Below, piece after piece: positions 44,976-54,128 of a stretch of 64,000 nucleotides of DNA. Source of the DNA: Calothrix sp. PCC 7716 (GTDB lineage: Bacteria; Cyanobacteriota; Cyanobacteriia; Cyanobacteriales; Nostocaceae); contig NZ_AP025018.1 in the NCBI RefSeq assembly GCF_019977735.1, forward strand, positions 1,240,001 to 1,304,000, in the 5' to 3' direction. Numbering within the stretch: position 1 is the first letter of the stretch; every line of letters begins with the position of its first letter. The position numbers and the translations under genes were made by a program. The notes below the pieces were generated by a model, which was not told the origin of the DNA, did no database searches, and was given only the letters and a program-made list of their open reading frames with translations.

Positions 44976-46172
44976 ATGGAAAATAAAATGGACATTAATC
45001 AGGTAGATATTGAAAAATTTGTTTATCGTACAGAAAGAATGTACCAGCGCTGGTCAGACTTACTGCATGGAAGCCTTAGTCTGTCACCAAGTAAAGCAGA
45101 AGTTTTACCCCAAGCTTTAATGGAACTTGGTTCTGCGTCACAAACATTACAAATAGCAACTGAGGAGTTATGCCAGCAAAATGAAGAACTGACAGAAACG
45201 CGCAATTTACTTGAGATAGAACGTCAACGCTACAAAGACCTTTTTGATTTTGCACCCGATGGTTATCTAGTGACAGGCTTAGATGGCAAAATTCAAGAAG
45301 CTAATCGTGCTTGTTCTCAACTTTTTGGCATTTCCCAGCAAAATTTAACGGGTAAACTAATTGTTAACTTTGTTACATTAGATGACCGTCATAAACTGCG
45401 GTGTCAAATTGCCAAATTGTCCAAAATGGAAAAAGTAAGTGAAATTATTATATGTTGCCAGAAAAGAGATGGTGGATTTTTTAATGCAGCTTTAACCGCT
45501 ACCAGTGTTTGTAACCATCAAGGTAAAGTAACAGGGTTACGCTGGCTAATACGTGATATCACAGAACAGCAAAGAGTAAAATCACCACAACAAAGTTGCG
45601 ATTTAGATTTGGGCAAAAATCGTCCTTTACATAAGTACTGTAGACGCGAAGCAGTACCTCTTGGAAATGATATAATTTGGTATGTTAATAGCGGTTTAGT
45701 TAAACTAAGTTCGCTTTGTGAAGCTGGAACAGATATATTACTAGGGTTAGTAGGTGAAGGAATGGTTTTTGGCGCCAGTCTCACATCTCAGCAAATATAT
45801 CAAGTGACAGCTATTTCGGATGTTGAACTGGTGCCAGTTATGCTAACAGAAATAGCCGCTTCCCCAGGTTTGAGCCATGTTATTTTACCCAAAATTAAAC
45901 AGCGACTACAACAAACCGAATACTTTTTAGCAATTGCAGGTAGACTCAAGGTAGAAGACCGATTGTGGAATTTATTAGAATATTTGAAGCAAGATTTTGG
46001 ACAATACACTCCAATGGGAACTCGAATTAATATTCGTTTTACCCATGAGGAACTCGCTAGTGCTTGCTGTACTACTCGTGTTACAATTACCAGGCTAATT
46101 CAATGTTTCCAACAAAAGAAATTAATTAGCTTTGATAACAGGCGCCATATCATAATACACGACACAGTGTAG
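44976..46172 (+). CDS. PAS-Crp fusion transcription regulator
   Basis: 398 residues. Residues 35-75 form a coiled coil, followed by a PAS domain about 75-195 (LFDFAPDGYLVTGLDGKIQE... ITEQQR). A cyclic-nucleotide-binding-like domain spans about 215-310 (VNSGLVKLSSLCEAGTDILL), and a Crp-type winged helix 340-390 ends it (FTHEELASACCTTRVTITRL). The cNMP pocket motif RxSS is not evident, so it may bind something else. The gene stops inside a GGTGGGCA palindrome. Targets are unknown; neighbours on both sides are sugar genes. Confidence 0.8.
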   Translation: MENKMDINQVDIEKFVYRTERMYQRWSDLLHGSLSLSPSKAEVLPQALMELGSASQTLQIATEELCQQNEELTETRNLLEIERQRYKDLFDFAPDGYLVTGLDGKIQEANRACSQLFGISQQNLTGKLIVNFVTLDDRHKLRCQIAKLSKMEKVSEIIICCQKRDGGFFNAALTATSVCNHQGKVTGLRWLIRDITEQQRVKSPQQSCDLDLGKNRPLHKYCRREAVPLGNDIIWYVNSGLVKLSSLCEAGTDILLGLVGEGMVFGASLTSQQIYQVTAISDVELVPVMLTEIAASPGLSHVILPKIKQRLQQTEYFLAIAGRLKVEDRLWNLLEYLKQDFGQYTPMGTRINIRFTHEELASACCTTRVTITRLIQCFQQKKLISFDNRRHIIIHDTV

Positions 46173-46193
46173 GGTGGGCATTGCCCACCATAC
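46169..46193. repeat. GGTGGGCANTGCCCACC palindrome (copy 3)
   Basis: GTAGGGTGGGCATTGCCCAC followed by CATAC; it supplies the TAG stop of the PAS-Crp gene and abuts the stop of the convergent phosphorylase gene. Confidence 0.85.
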
Positions 46194-46194
46194 T

Positions 46195-49092
46195 TTATGA
46201 AGGTTGTAAAATTAAATCATTGATTTTAGCTTGCAAGTCTTGCCAGTGAACATTTTCGAGACTGGGTAAAACAATATCAGCATCTCCTACCCTTTCAGAA
46301 GGACCCAAACCAACAGCTATCATTCCTCCTGCTTTTGCAGCTTCAATACCTGCTGCTGCATCTTCAACTACAATACATTCATTTGGTGCCAATCCAAGTT
46401 CTTTTGCAGCAAACAAAAATAAATCAGGCGCCGGTTTTGGTTGTTGAACACTGTAACCATCAGCTATTACATCTATATGTTTGGCTATTCCCAATTTTTC
46501 AACTACCGGACGCGCGTTTTTACTGGCAGAGCCAAGGGCTATTTTAATACCCGCAGCGCGCAATTCTTCGAGCAAATCTAGCGCTCCTGGTAATAAATCT
46601 TTGGGTGAAATATTTTCGATAGATTCTACGTAGTAACGGTTTTTACGCTCCATCATTTCTAGAATTTGCTCTTCAGAATAATGCTTGTCACCAATAATTT
46701 TAAGCAATGATTCACGACGAGATACTCCCCGCAGTTCTTCGTTGGCTTCGCGGTTAAATGGTAATCCTTCTTCGTCAGCGAGTCTTTGCCAACCTAAATA
46801 ATGATATTCAGCAGTATCTGTTAATACACCATCTAAGTCAAAAATCACGCCTTTAATATTCGAGTTGGAATTATGTAGTGTTTCCATATTTGTTCCTTCT
46901 GCTTTTAGGTCAAATTCGTGCCAGTCACCGCGCCAATTAATTTTGAACTGTAAGCGTTTCCAACCTTGAGGTAAATGTGCTGTTGCAACGGGGCCGTTTT
47001 CGGTGAGTTTAATACCACCAAAACCAAAGACTACAGCTTGCCATATTCCACCCGCACTGGCGCCATGTATACCTTCATGCGCGTTACCACGTACATCTTC
47101 GATATCAACCATTGCCGCTTGCATAAAGTTATGATAAGCTTCATCAGTTTTTCCTAGGTCGGATGCTAATATCGCGTGAATTGCTGGGCCAAGTGAGGAA
47201 CCGTAGGTAATATCGGTACGAGGTGCGTAGTAGTCCCAGTTTTTCTCTAATATTTCTAACGTGTAAGGAAACTCTTGTGATTCGCGCATTAAGTAAAGTA
47301 GCATCAAGACATCGGGTTGTTTTAATACCTGACGTTTATTGGCGCCTTCGATAGTCAAAATCGTTTGCATCGATTTAGTACGCGGTTCGTAATCAGCCAG
47401 ATTGATATCTTCGAGTTTAAAAAATCCATCTTGCTGTTCGATGAGTTTCGTATTGGGGTCGTAAGGAATTACTAAATTCGCGATAATATCTTGCCAACGT
47501 AGGCGCCGACTTAGTGTAAGCTGTAGTCTCGTTTCGAGTTCTTTAGCTTTATCAGGATATTTTTCGCGTAACCAGTCTTGAGTCGCGATAGCTTTTTCTA
47601 AATGCCACTGCACCATCCGGTTAGTAAAGGCATTATTATTTGCTAACTCGTGATACTCATCAGCGCCTATTACACCGCGAATTTCGTATTGTTCGTACTT
47701 AGTGCTATACTCAACGCGACTTCCCCAAAATACTGCTGTGTCCAGAATAATTTCGGCGCCGTAATCACGCATCCAATCATCATCACCCGAAACCAACCAA
47801 TAAGACCATACAGCGTAAACTACATCAGCGCTAATATGTATCTCACGGTCACGGCACCATATACGAATATCTTCTCCATATGGGTCATTCGGTGGCAACC
47901 AACGCGGTGTCACTTCGTCACCTGTATCCGCACTTTCCCACGAATACATTGCTCCTTTATACCCGTAGTGAACTGCTTTTCGTCGGGCGCCACCAATTGT
48001 ATGGTAACGATACGATAGCAAGTTACGCGCTAATTCTGGTTGTGTGTAGATAAAGAACGGCAGGATAAATATTTCTGTATCCCAGAACACATGTCCGCGA
48101 TATCCAAACCCCGATAGAGTTTTAGCAGCAATACTTACACGGTCATCGTTTGTAGGCGCCGCAATTAATAATTGAAACAAATTGTAGCGAACTGCGAGCG
48201 CTGCGCGAACATCTCCTTCAATCGCAATATCGCTTTTATCCCATGCTTGCTCCCATGCCAAAGAATGTTCCTTTAACAAGGTAGAGTATTGAGGTAAATC
48301 AGCTAATTCTTGCTGTGCCGCTTGAACCGGGTTTTCTACATCCCTAGACGTAAAAAAGGTTACTAATTTATCAACAGTAACAGCTTGTCCAGAAGTCGCT
48401 TGAAACGAAGTTATAACAGTGGGGTATCCGGGTGGATTTGTCACAATAACCGATGCTTCGGCGCCTGAAACATTCATTCCCAGACCCATACCGAGAGTAA
48501 TACGCGAGTTACGAGTTCTAAGATTTAACCAGGCAGCTTTAGAAATACTCCCCTGGTCGATTAATTCCCAATGGTTAAACCCTTGGTTTTCAGGGTATCC
48601 GCTGATACTCGCTTGCACTTCAACTAACCCATCAAAATCAACAGGTTTAATAAGAAGGCGCAACGCGGTTACATGCTCAGAAGCTAAACTAGCAAACCGT
48701 TCAAATTGTAAATCTACTGTTTTTCCACCAGTAGAACGCCATCGTATAAACCGACTTAAAATACCGCGTCGCAAATCAAGCTTTCGTTCATAGCTAATTA
48801 TCTCACCCCTATCCATCCGAAACCGTTCTCCATCAATTGTGATTGATAGTGGCAACCAGTCAGGACAATTAGCAAGTTCAGTGTAAACAATGGGCACATC
48901 ATCAAACACACCGTGAAGTAAAGTTGCAGGTGTCGCGCGCGAATAACCTTCTTCAAATGTGCCGCGTGTACCTAAATAACCATTACCAATTGTAAATACA
49001 GTTTCACGGTGGTGAATTTTATCTGGGTCAAATCGAGTTTCGATTAATGACCAGTCAGTATAAATAAAATCAAGATTAGTATTTAAATCCAT
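46195..49092 (-). CDS. GH65 disaccharide phosphorylase fused to beta-phosphoglucomutase
   Basis: 965 residues, two enzymes in one chain. Residues 1-730: GH65 with FTIGNGYLGTRGTFEEGYSR near the start, GFGYRGHVFWDTEIFILPFF near 335, the general acid Glu in GVIGADEYHELANNN near 480 and AHEGIHGASAGGIWQ near 655. Residues about 750-960: HAD-type beta-phosphoglucomutase with VIFDLDGVLTDTAEYH (nucleophile Asp), GSASKNA and VVEDAAAGIEAAKAGG. GH65 releases beta-glucose 1-phosphate from maltose, trehalose, kojibiose or similar sugars; the second half turns it to glucose 6-phosphate. The substrate cannot be fixed from sequence. Confidence 0.9.
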   Translation of the reverse strand: MDLNTNLDFIYTDWSLIETRFDPDKIHHRETVFTIGNGYLGTRGTFEEGYSRATPATLLHGVFDDVPIVYTELANCPDWLPLSITIDGERFRMDRGEIISYERKLDLRRGILSRFIRWRSTGGKTVDLQFERFASLASEHVTALRLLIKPVDFDGLVEVQASISGYPENQGFNHWELIDQGSISKAAWLNLRTRNSRITLGMGLGMNVSGAEASVIVTNPPGYPTVITSFQATSGQAVTVDKLVTFFTSRDVENPVQAAQQELADLPQYSTLLKEHSLAWEQAWDKSDIAIEGDVRAALAVRYNLFQLLIAAPTNDDRVSIAAKTLSGFGYRGHVFWDTEIFILPFFIYTQPELARNLLSYRYHTIGGARRKAVHYGYKGAMYSWESADTGDEVTPRWLPPNDPYGEDIRIWCRDREIHISADVVYAVWSYWLVSGDDDWMRDYGAEIILDTAVFWGSRVEYSTKYEQYEIRGVIGADEYHELANNNAFTNRMVQWHLEKAIATQDWLREKYPDKAKELETRLQLTLSRRLRWQDIIANLVIPYDPNTKLIEQQDGFFKLEDINLADYEPRTKSMQTILTIEGANKRQVLKQPDVLMLLYLMRESQEFPYTLEILEKNWDYYAPRTDITYGSSLGPAIHAILASDLGKTDEAYHNFMQAAMVDIEDVRGNAHEGIHGASAGGIWQAVVFGFGGIKLTENGPVATAHLPQGWKRLQFKINWRGDWHEFDLKAEGTNMETLHNSNSNIKGVIFDLDGVLTDTAEYHYLGWQRLADEEGLPFNREANEELRGVSRRESLLKIIGDKHYSEEQILEMMERKNRYYVESIENISPKDLLPGALDLLEELRAAGIKIALGSASKNARPVVEKLGIAKHIDVIADGYSVQQPKPAPDLFLFAAKELGLAPNECIVVEDAAAGIEAAKAGGMIAVGLGPSERVGDADIVLPSLENVHWQDLQAKINDLILQPS

Positions 49093-49120
49093 CGGCAGTG
49101 CTTTCCTTATATCAATAGAG

Positions 49121-49385
49121 TTGAAAGTGCTGAGTGCTGAGTGCTGAGTGCTGAGTGCTGAGTTCTGAGTGCTGAGTTCTGAGTGCTGAGTGCTGAGTTC
49201 TGAGTGCTGAGTTCTGAGTGCTGAGTTCTGAGTGCTGAGTTCTGAGTGCTGAGTAGTGGAGTGCGAAATTGTAACTTATAACTCCTCACTCTCTTAACTC
49301 TTAACTCTTAACTCTTAACTCTTAACTCTTAACTCTTAACTCTTAACTATTTACTCAGCACTCAGCACTCAGCACTCACTACTCT
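49121..49385. repeat. Large heptamer fold-back array
   Basis: About 17 units of GTGCTGA/GTTCTGA, then about eight units of TTAACTC, then about four of CTCAGCA in the opposite sense. The outer arms can pair over some 250 bp. It fills the spacer between susA and the GH65-PGM gene, both on the minus strand, so it is transcribed if they share a transcript. The minus-strand open frame in it is only repeat. Confidence 0.88.
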
Positions 49386-49391
49386 TAGTCT

Positions 49392-51800
49392 TTACCTTTG
49401 CATATGCTGTTCCAGAATTTTTTCGGCTCTGGGTTTGAAGACTAGGTAGTATAAAGTTTCGAGGTAGCGCGCCCTGGCTTCACGGTTTTCTGGGGTGACA
49501 TAATCCCAGAAGCGGTATATTTTCGAGATTAGCAGTAATTGCTTTGAGTGTAGGCTCCAGTTATATTTGTTACGCACCCTATCGATTGCCCGCGTAGAAA
49601 TTTCATGCCAGTATTGGGGATTTGCATCACATTCGTCAAGAAAATGTAATACTTTCTTCGCAGTTCCTTCGTAGTCGGTTGGGTTAATTTGGAACCTATC
49701 TACATCTTCGATTATTTCAGAGGCGCCGCCGAATTGGGTGGCAAAGGTGGGTAGTCCTGAAATCATCGCTTCGAGTAAAGTTCGTCCAAAAGCCTCAAAG
49801 CGGGCAAAGTGTATAAAAATTCCTCGACAATCTGCCACTGCTCGATATGCTTCGCCTAACTCCATATTAGAAAGGCGAATACCTACCCAGCGAATATGAC
49901 TATGCAATTCGTACTGGTTAATGATGGAATGCAGTTTCTCAATTTCTGCTGCTTCTTCGGGATGGGTTGCTTGCTCTGGGCTAAATTTGCTCGTGAGCAA
50001 TATTAAGTTACAGTGTTCTTGCAGTTCTTTACTTTTTCCAAAGCATTCTGCTAACCCTGTCAGATTTTTAGTTGAGTTGATGGGGGCAACTGCTAGTAGA
50101 GGTATCTTTTTGGGATTTTCCAAATTACCCATTATGCTAGCATCTTCGCGCAAAAACATTAGTTCGTGAATTTTTGAGCGCGCTTCTTTATCCCGGTCTT
50201 CGCTTTGGTTGTAAGGAAAGAAGATGTTCTCGTTTACCCCTGGTGGCACCATGTTAAATTTGGGATTGAATAAATCTATCCCATCGACAACGTGGTACAA
50301 ATTAGGCATTGTAAAACATTTGTACGATTCGTACTGTCCCATGTTATCGGGAGTTCCAACTATTTCTTGGTATGACGAACTAACAATAAAGTCCGCTGCG
50401 TTCATACTAATTAAGTCGGCAGTAAACTGAGCGCTGAAATGATATCTATCTTCTAAATCTTGCCAGTACAAGTTACTAAACAGGTATTTAGGCTTTTCTA
50501 GCGAGTGGGCAATGTTGCAATGTGCTGCTTTTAGGCGCCGTGACAGCAGAAACGCGACTAAATTACCATCACTGTAGTTACCAATTATTAAGTTAGGGTT
50601 GCCCCTAAATTCTGCTACTAACTCACGTTCAGCTTCGAGAGCAAACGATTCTAAGTACGGCCAAATTTCAAACTTAGAAATCCAGTTTTGTGTAACGTTA
50701 GGATTAAAATCAGCAAATGGAACTCGTAATATCCACGCATTTTCTGTTCCTTGCAGTTTTTCTAATCTTAAATTACAAGCGGTTCCTTCGCAGTTAGGAA
50801 TCAACCGAGTTAGAATTATTACCTTGGGTTGAATTCCAAGTACCTCAAGTCCAGCAAGCTTTATATCTTCGCGTAACTTAGCTTCTAAACTGCGCGCCTG
50901 TTCTAAAACATACATGACTTGACCAGCAGTTTCTGGGCGCCCAACCACACCTTCTTGACCAACCCATCCGTGAATAGATACTAAAACTACACGGAATATA
51001 GCCGGAACGCGCGTTACAAAAGCTTCTAATATTGCTGGTTCTGGGTCGCTAACCAAACGGTTAAACATTTCGAGGGTTTCTCTAACTCGACCTGCTGTAT
51101 TACCCCAACCAGGTTCAAAGCCAAGCGACTGTAAATCAAAGCGGAACTTCTCAAACGGTTCTATAGAAGAAAGTTCGCTCACAAATTGCAGCGCTTTTTT
51201 GACAGCAAGAGCAAGTTCATCCCCAGAGTGGAGACGGTCGCTAATCATTAGTGGTATACCACCATGCTGCAACTTATGCAAAGCTTGGAATAATTCTTCT
51301 AACCAACGTTTTGGGTCGTTTTCGAGTTGGTTACACAGGTAACGATTTAAAAAAGTTAACCCCTGTCCAATATTACGGGGATCATCTATCGTTGGAGAAC
51401 CTTGATAAAAAGGTTTGAGGTCTATTTCTAAAATTTGAGGTTGGTAGCGGTTGACCAAACGGTCGCGCACATCCAATAACGCTTTTGGTGTCAGTTTTTC
51501 AAAGTGCGTCATATCGGCACCCAGGCGCCAAACTTCCTGGTTAGCTATCCAGGGACGTAACATAAACCAAGTGCTTTCCTCTTCCAAAATGATTTCGTGC
51601 GTTAGGCTGATTAATGTGCCTAAAGACGAGGAATGGTAGAAATAAGCAGGTTTATGAGAGCGCTGGCAATAGTCGGCAAACACCTGTAAAATCTCATTTC
51701 GTAGTAGGTAGGGTTTACCTGCGGCGTTTAGCGCCGAGACAAACTGACGTAAAGCAGTTTTCTCATCGCTGTTTAAAACATTTTGAACCAGGTCATGCAT
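49392..51800 (-). CDS. susA: Sucrose synthase
   Basis: 802 residues, the usual size for cyanobacterial SuSy. N-terminal regulatory region 1-270, then the GT4-type catalytic part with YSDGNLVAFLLSRRL, VPPGVNENIFFPYNQ, and the donor-site FARFEAFGRTLLEAMISGLP near residue 670 (Glu ... Glu of the GT4 motif). It makes UDP-glucose or ADP-glucose and fructose from sucrose, reversibly. In heterocyst formers it is needed for sucrose breakdown and polysaccharide supply. It precedes the GH65-PGM gene on the same strand, with heptamer repeats between them. Confidence 0.95.
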   Translation of the reverse strand: MHDLVQNVLNSDEKTALRQFVSALNAAGKPYLLRNEILQVFADYCQRSHKPAYFYHSSSLGTLISLTHEIILEEESTWFMLRPWIANQEVWRLGADMTHFEKLTPKALLDVRDRLVNRYQPQILEIDLKPFYQGSPTIDDPRNIGQGLTFLNRYLCNQLENDPKRWLEELFQALHKLQHGGIPLMISDRLHSGDELALAVKKALQFVSELSSIEPFEKFRFDLQSLGFEPGWGNTAGRVRETLEMFNRLVSDPEPAILEAFVTRVPAIFRVVLVSIHGWVGQEGVVGRPETAGQVMYVLEQARSLEAKLREDIKLAGLEVLGIQPKVIILTRLIPNCEGTACNLRLEKLQGTENAWILRVPFADFNPNVTQNWISKFEIWPYLESFALEAERELVAEFRGNPNLIIGNYSDGNLVAFLLSRRLKAAHCNIAHSLEKPKYLFSNLYWQDLEDRYHFSAQFTADLISMNAADFIVSSSYQEIVGTPDNMGQYESYKCFTMPNLYHVVDGIDLFNPKFNMVPPGVNENIFFPYNQSEDRDKEARSKIHELMFLREDASIMGNLENPKKIPLLAVAPINSTKNLTGLAECFGKSKELQEHCNLILLTSKFSPEQATHPEEAAEIEKLHSIINQYELHSHIRWVGIRLSNMELGEAYRAVADCRGIFIHFARFEAFGRTLLEAMISGLPTFATQFGGASEIIEDVDRFQINPTDYEGTAKKVLHFLDECDANPQYWHEISTRAIDRVRNKYNWSLHSKQLLLISKIYRFWDYVTPENREARARYLETLYYLVFKPRAEKILEQHMQR

Positions 51801-52826
51801 AGTAATATCCTGAACTCTAGTTCGACAATTTATCGCTCTTCATAGTCTATAACTATCATTTAAATACTATGTTGTAGCCTAAATAGCCGAGCATTACAAA
51901 AGAACGTAAAAATAAAGTAGCTTCTAAGAACGCACCCGTTTTTTATTAACCATTTTTTTACATTCATACTACTTACGTTAGCGTAAATATTCGTCAAAGA
52001 TTGATTTTTAACACGATTTTACGGAGGTTATACCTGAATGGGTACCCCGATATTTAGGTTGATTTTATACATGGCTTATCATAGTAAGCACTGTTAACTA
52101 TAGTGCAAACTCAGCTAATTGAACAACCTGAAGTTTGAAGAAATTTCAATATTATAAGGTATTTGCTTTCTGAAGCTTTTGACATAAACAAAAAACTTAT
52201 CTCAGCTAAATATACTACTTTTGATAGAGGAATTTTATTATAAATATAATCAATGTTTTTGCGTAGTAGCGTAGTAGGGTGGGCACTGCCAGCCCTTTCA
52301 ACGCGAACTAGAGTACTACGAATTCTGCGCCTGAAACCCTTATTCTTGCGTCACCCACAAAGTAGGTTTTTTAGTTAACCACCCAATTTAATTACGAGAG
52401 CATATCAATTTTGTTCAATATGGCGCCATCTTAATTGTTCATTTTTTTGAAGAATATGCCGCAAGTCTTGTTGCTAGGAGGTTAATTGAACACGTATTTT
52501 AAGTCAATATTTTGGTACTAGTGTTCGCGTTGAAAGGGCTGGGTGGGCACTGCCCACCTTACTGCAAATCATTTTCTTGCATTCTAATTAAAACAAGACT
52601 ATAACAGCCTTTACGCGAGGTGTTCCAAAATTATATCAGTACATGTTAAGTAAATATTGTTGCTATATTACCACTGAATTTGTATTAGCTTCATCGAAAA
52701 TTAAAATGAAATGTAAAGTTTTGTTAAGTGAAGCAACAATCTGCCTAAAAGGAAACTCTTTACACAGAGTAATAAGGAAAAGTATCCGTCGATATCACCT
52801 TATCTAAATGAATCAGGGTGTTGATT
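51801..52826. other. One-kilobase spacer upstream of susA
   Basis: No gene seen over about 1 kb. It holds the susA upstream region (51801-52250, AT-rich, no clear elements), a nested inverted-repeat element (52291-52540), broken GGTGGGCA palindromes on both of its sides, and the leader of the small gene at 52827. Confidence 0.6.
52291..52540. mobile_element. MITE-like element nested in a GGTGGGCA palindrome
   Basis: AGCCCTTTCAACGCGAAC at the left end is matched by GTTCGCGTTGAAAGGGCT at the right (18 bp perfect; continued TAGAGTAC/GTACTAGT with one difference). 250 bp, no coding capacity. GGGTGGGCACTGCC precedes it and GGGTGGGCACTGCCCACC follows it, as if a palindrome copy had been the target. 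Confidence 0.65.
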
Positions 52827-53078
52827 ATGATATTAATTCGTGATGTAGTTGAACAAGCTCTAAATACTGGCTATTTAACACTAGCCCAAGAAAATCTTTT
52901 ACGTGTTTTATTGAGAGATAAGTACGAAATAGAAGATTTAAATGCTTTTATGAGTTTGCAGGAAGCTGCGATGGATGGTTTGGTTAAACAGGAATCGCGG
53001 GAATTATCTATGTTTGAAAGGGATCGAGATATCCATTATGGTATTTCAACTGAGCTTGCGGTTCATGCTTGTGTTTAA
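52827..53078 (+). CDS. Small conserved cyanobacterial protein
   Basis: 83 residues from ATG 52827 with CAGGGTG upstream; a GTG at 52818 is also in frame. Helical: VVEQALNTGYLTLAQENLLR then LLRDKYEIEDLNAFMSLQEA. The same layout occurs in many small Nostocales proteins of unknown role. A terminator follows. Confidence 0.6.
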   Translation: MILIRDVVEQALNTGYLTLAQENLLRVLLRDKYEIEDLNAFMSLQEAAMDGLVKQESRELSMFERDRDIHYGISTELAVHACV

Positions 53079-53114
53079 TAATTCCAACCACTCTTCCATT
53101 CGTCCGTAAATAAT

Positions 53115-53140
53115 CCCTCCTTAATAAAGAAGGGCTTTTT
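53115..53140 (+). terminator. Terminator between convergent genes
   Basis: CCCTCCTT / AAGAAGGG with one mismatch and a 4-base loop, followed by CTTTTT. Confidence 0.7.
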
Positions 53141-53158
53141 GTTCTAAGTTAATTTGTA

Positions 53159-53836
53159 CTAAATTGGTTGCGGACGGTTGTCTCCCAATTCAAATGCAGG
53201 AATAGTTTCTTGCTCGTTTTTCGCAGCTTCGAGCCATTGTTGCATAGCAGGAAGCTCTAACACAGCTTTGGAATAATCTTGGCATATCGAATTTAACTGC
53301 ACCCCATAAGTCTTGAAGCGTAGTATTACAGGTGCATACATCGCATCGGCAATCGTAAATTTACCAAATAACATATTTCCTTGTTTAGAAAATTGCTCTC
53401 GGAGTTGGCGCCAAATATTTGTAATGCGTTCAATATCTTTTTGCACATCGGGTGTCATTCCTTTACCAGGTAACACCGCACAGCAGTTCATCGGCATATT
53501 TTGCCGTAAATGTTGAAAACCAGAATGCATTTCGGCACTAATTGAACGTGCAACCGCACGGGCATTTTTATCTTGAGGATAAAGATTTAAAGTCGGGAAA
53601 GTCTCAACAAGATATTCACAAATTGCGAGTGAGTCCCATATTGTTTGTTTATCGTGAATTAAAACAGGTACTTTACCAGAGGGAGAGTATTGATTAAGTT
53701 GAGATTGTGTTTCCGGTTGATAAAGTGGTATACAAATTTCATTAAACTCTATACCAAATTGTTTCATTACTAACCACGGACGTAGCGACCATGAAGAGTA
53801 GTTTTTGTTACCTATTACTAGTGTAAATTGTGACAT
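53159..53836 (-). CDS. Glutathione S-transferase family protein
   Basis: 225 residues. N-terminal thioredoxin-like domain starts LVIGNKNYSSWSLRPWLVMK, with the glutathione-binding GKVPVLIHD and DSLAICEYL near 55-75. The helical C-terminal domain has FGKFTIADAMYAPVILRF near 165 (the N-capping box). This YSSWSLRPW group is common in cyanobacteria and proteobacteria. It conjugates glutathione or acts in stress defence; gloB nearby also uses glutathione but is in a separate unit. Confidence 0.9.
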   Translation of the reverse strand: MSQFTLVIGNKNYSSWSLRPWLVMKQFGIEFNEICIPLYQPETQSQLNQYSPSGKVPVLIHDKQTIWDSLAICEYLVETFPTLNLYPQDKNARAVARSISAEMHSGFQHLRQNMPMNCCAVLPGKGMTPDVQKDIERITNIWRQLREQFSKQGNMLFGKFTIADAMYAPVILRFKTYGVQLNSICQDYSKAVLELPAMQQWLEAAKNEQETIPAFELGDNRPQPI

Positions 53837-53861
53837 AGCTTAACCTTTCAAAAATAACTTA

Positions 53862-53965
53862 ACCATCTTGTGAACCATCTTGTGAAACATCTTGTGGAAT
53901 GGGCATCCTTGCCCGTCCTTTTAGTTCCATATGAGCAGGCGGGCGGGGACGCCCACCCCACAAGA
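53862..53965. repeat. Three 12-bp units plus GGGCATCC palindrome
   Basis: ACCATCTTGTGA twice, then AACATCTTGTGG, leading into AATGGGCATCCTTGCCCG and the inverted arm GGGACGCCCACCCCACAAG. The 12-mer is the reverse complement of that at 1534. Confidence 0.8.
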
Positions 53966-54128
53966 AATTTTGGGACAATATATTGGTTCTGTTTTATCAA
54001 CTTTAGTGCTACAACAATCAGCAATCAAAAAGTAACCTGAATAGTTTCTATAAACGGCATTTATATATAGATAAAACGTTGGTACAATCTTTCTGTAATA
54101 ATCAAATCAATTTTTATCTAAAATACAT

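Noticed and set aside
49107-49289. Open frame of STQNSALRTQHSAL type on the minus strand
   Set aside because: Only a reading of intergenic heptamers; no ribosome binding site. The similar peptide at 31320 is accepted as it lies within a kinase gene.
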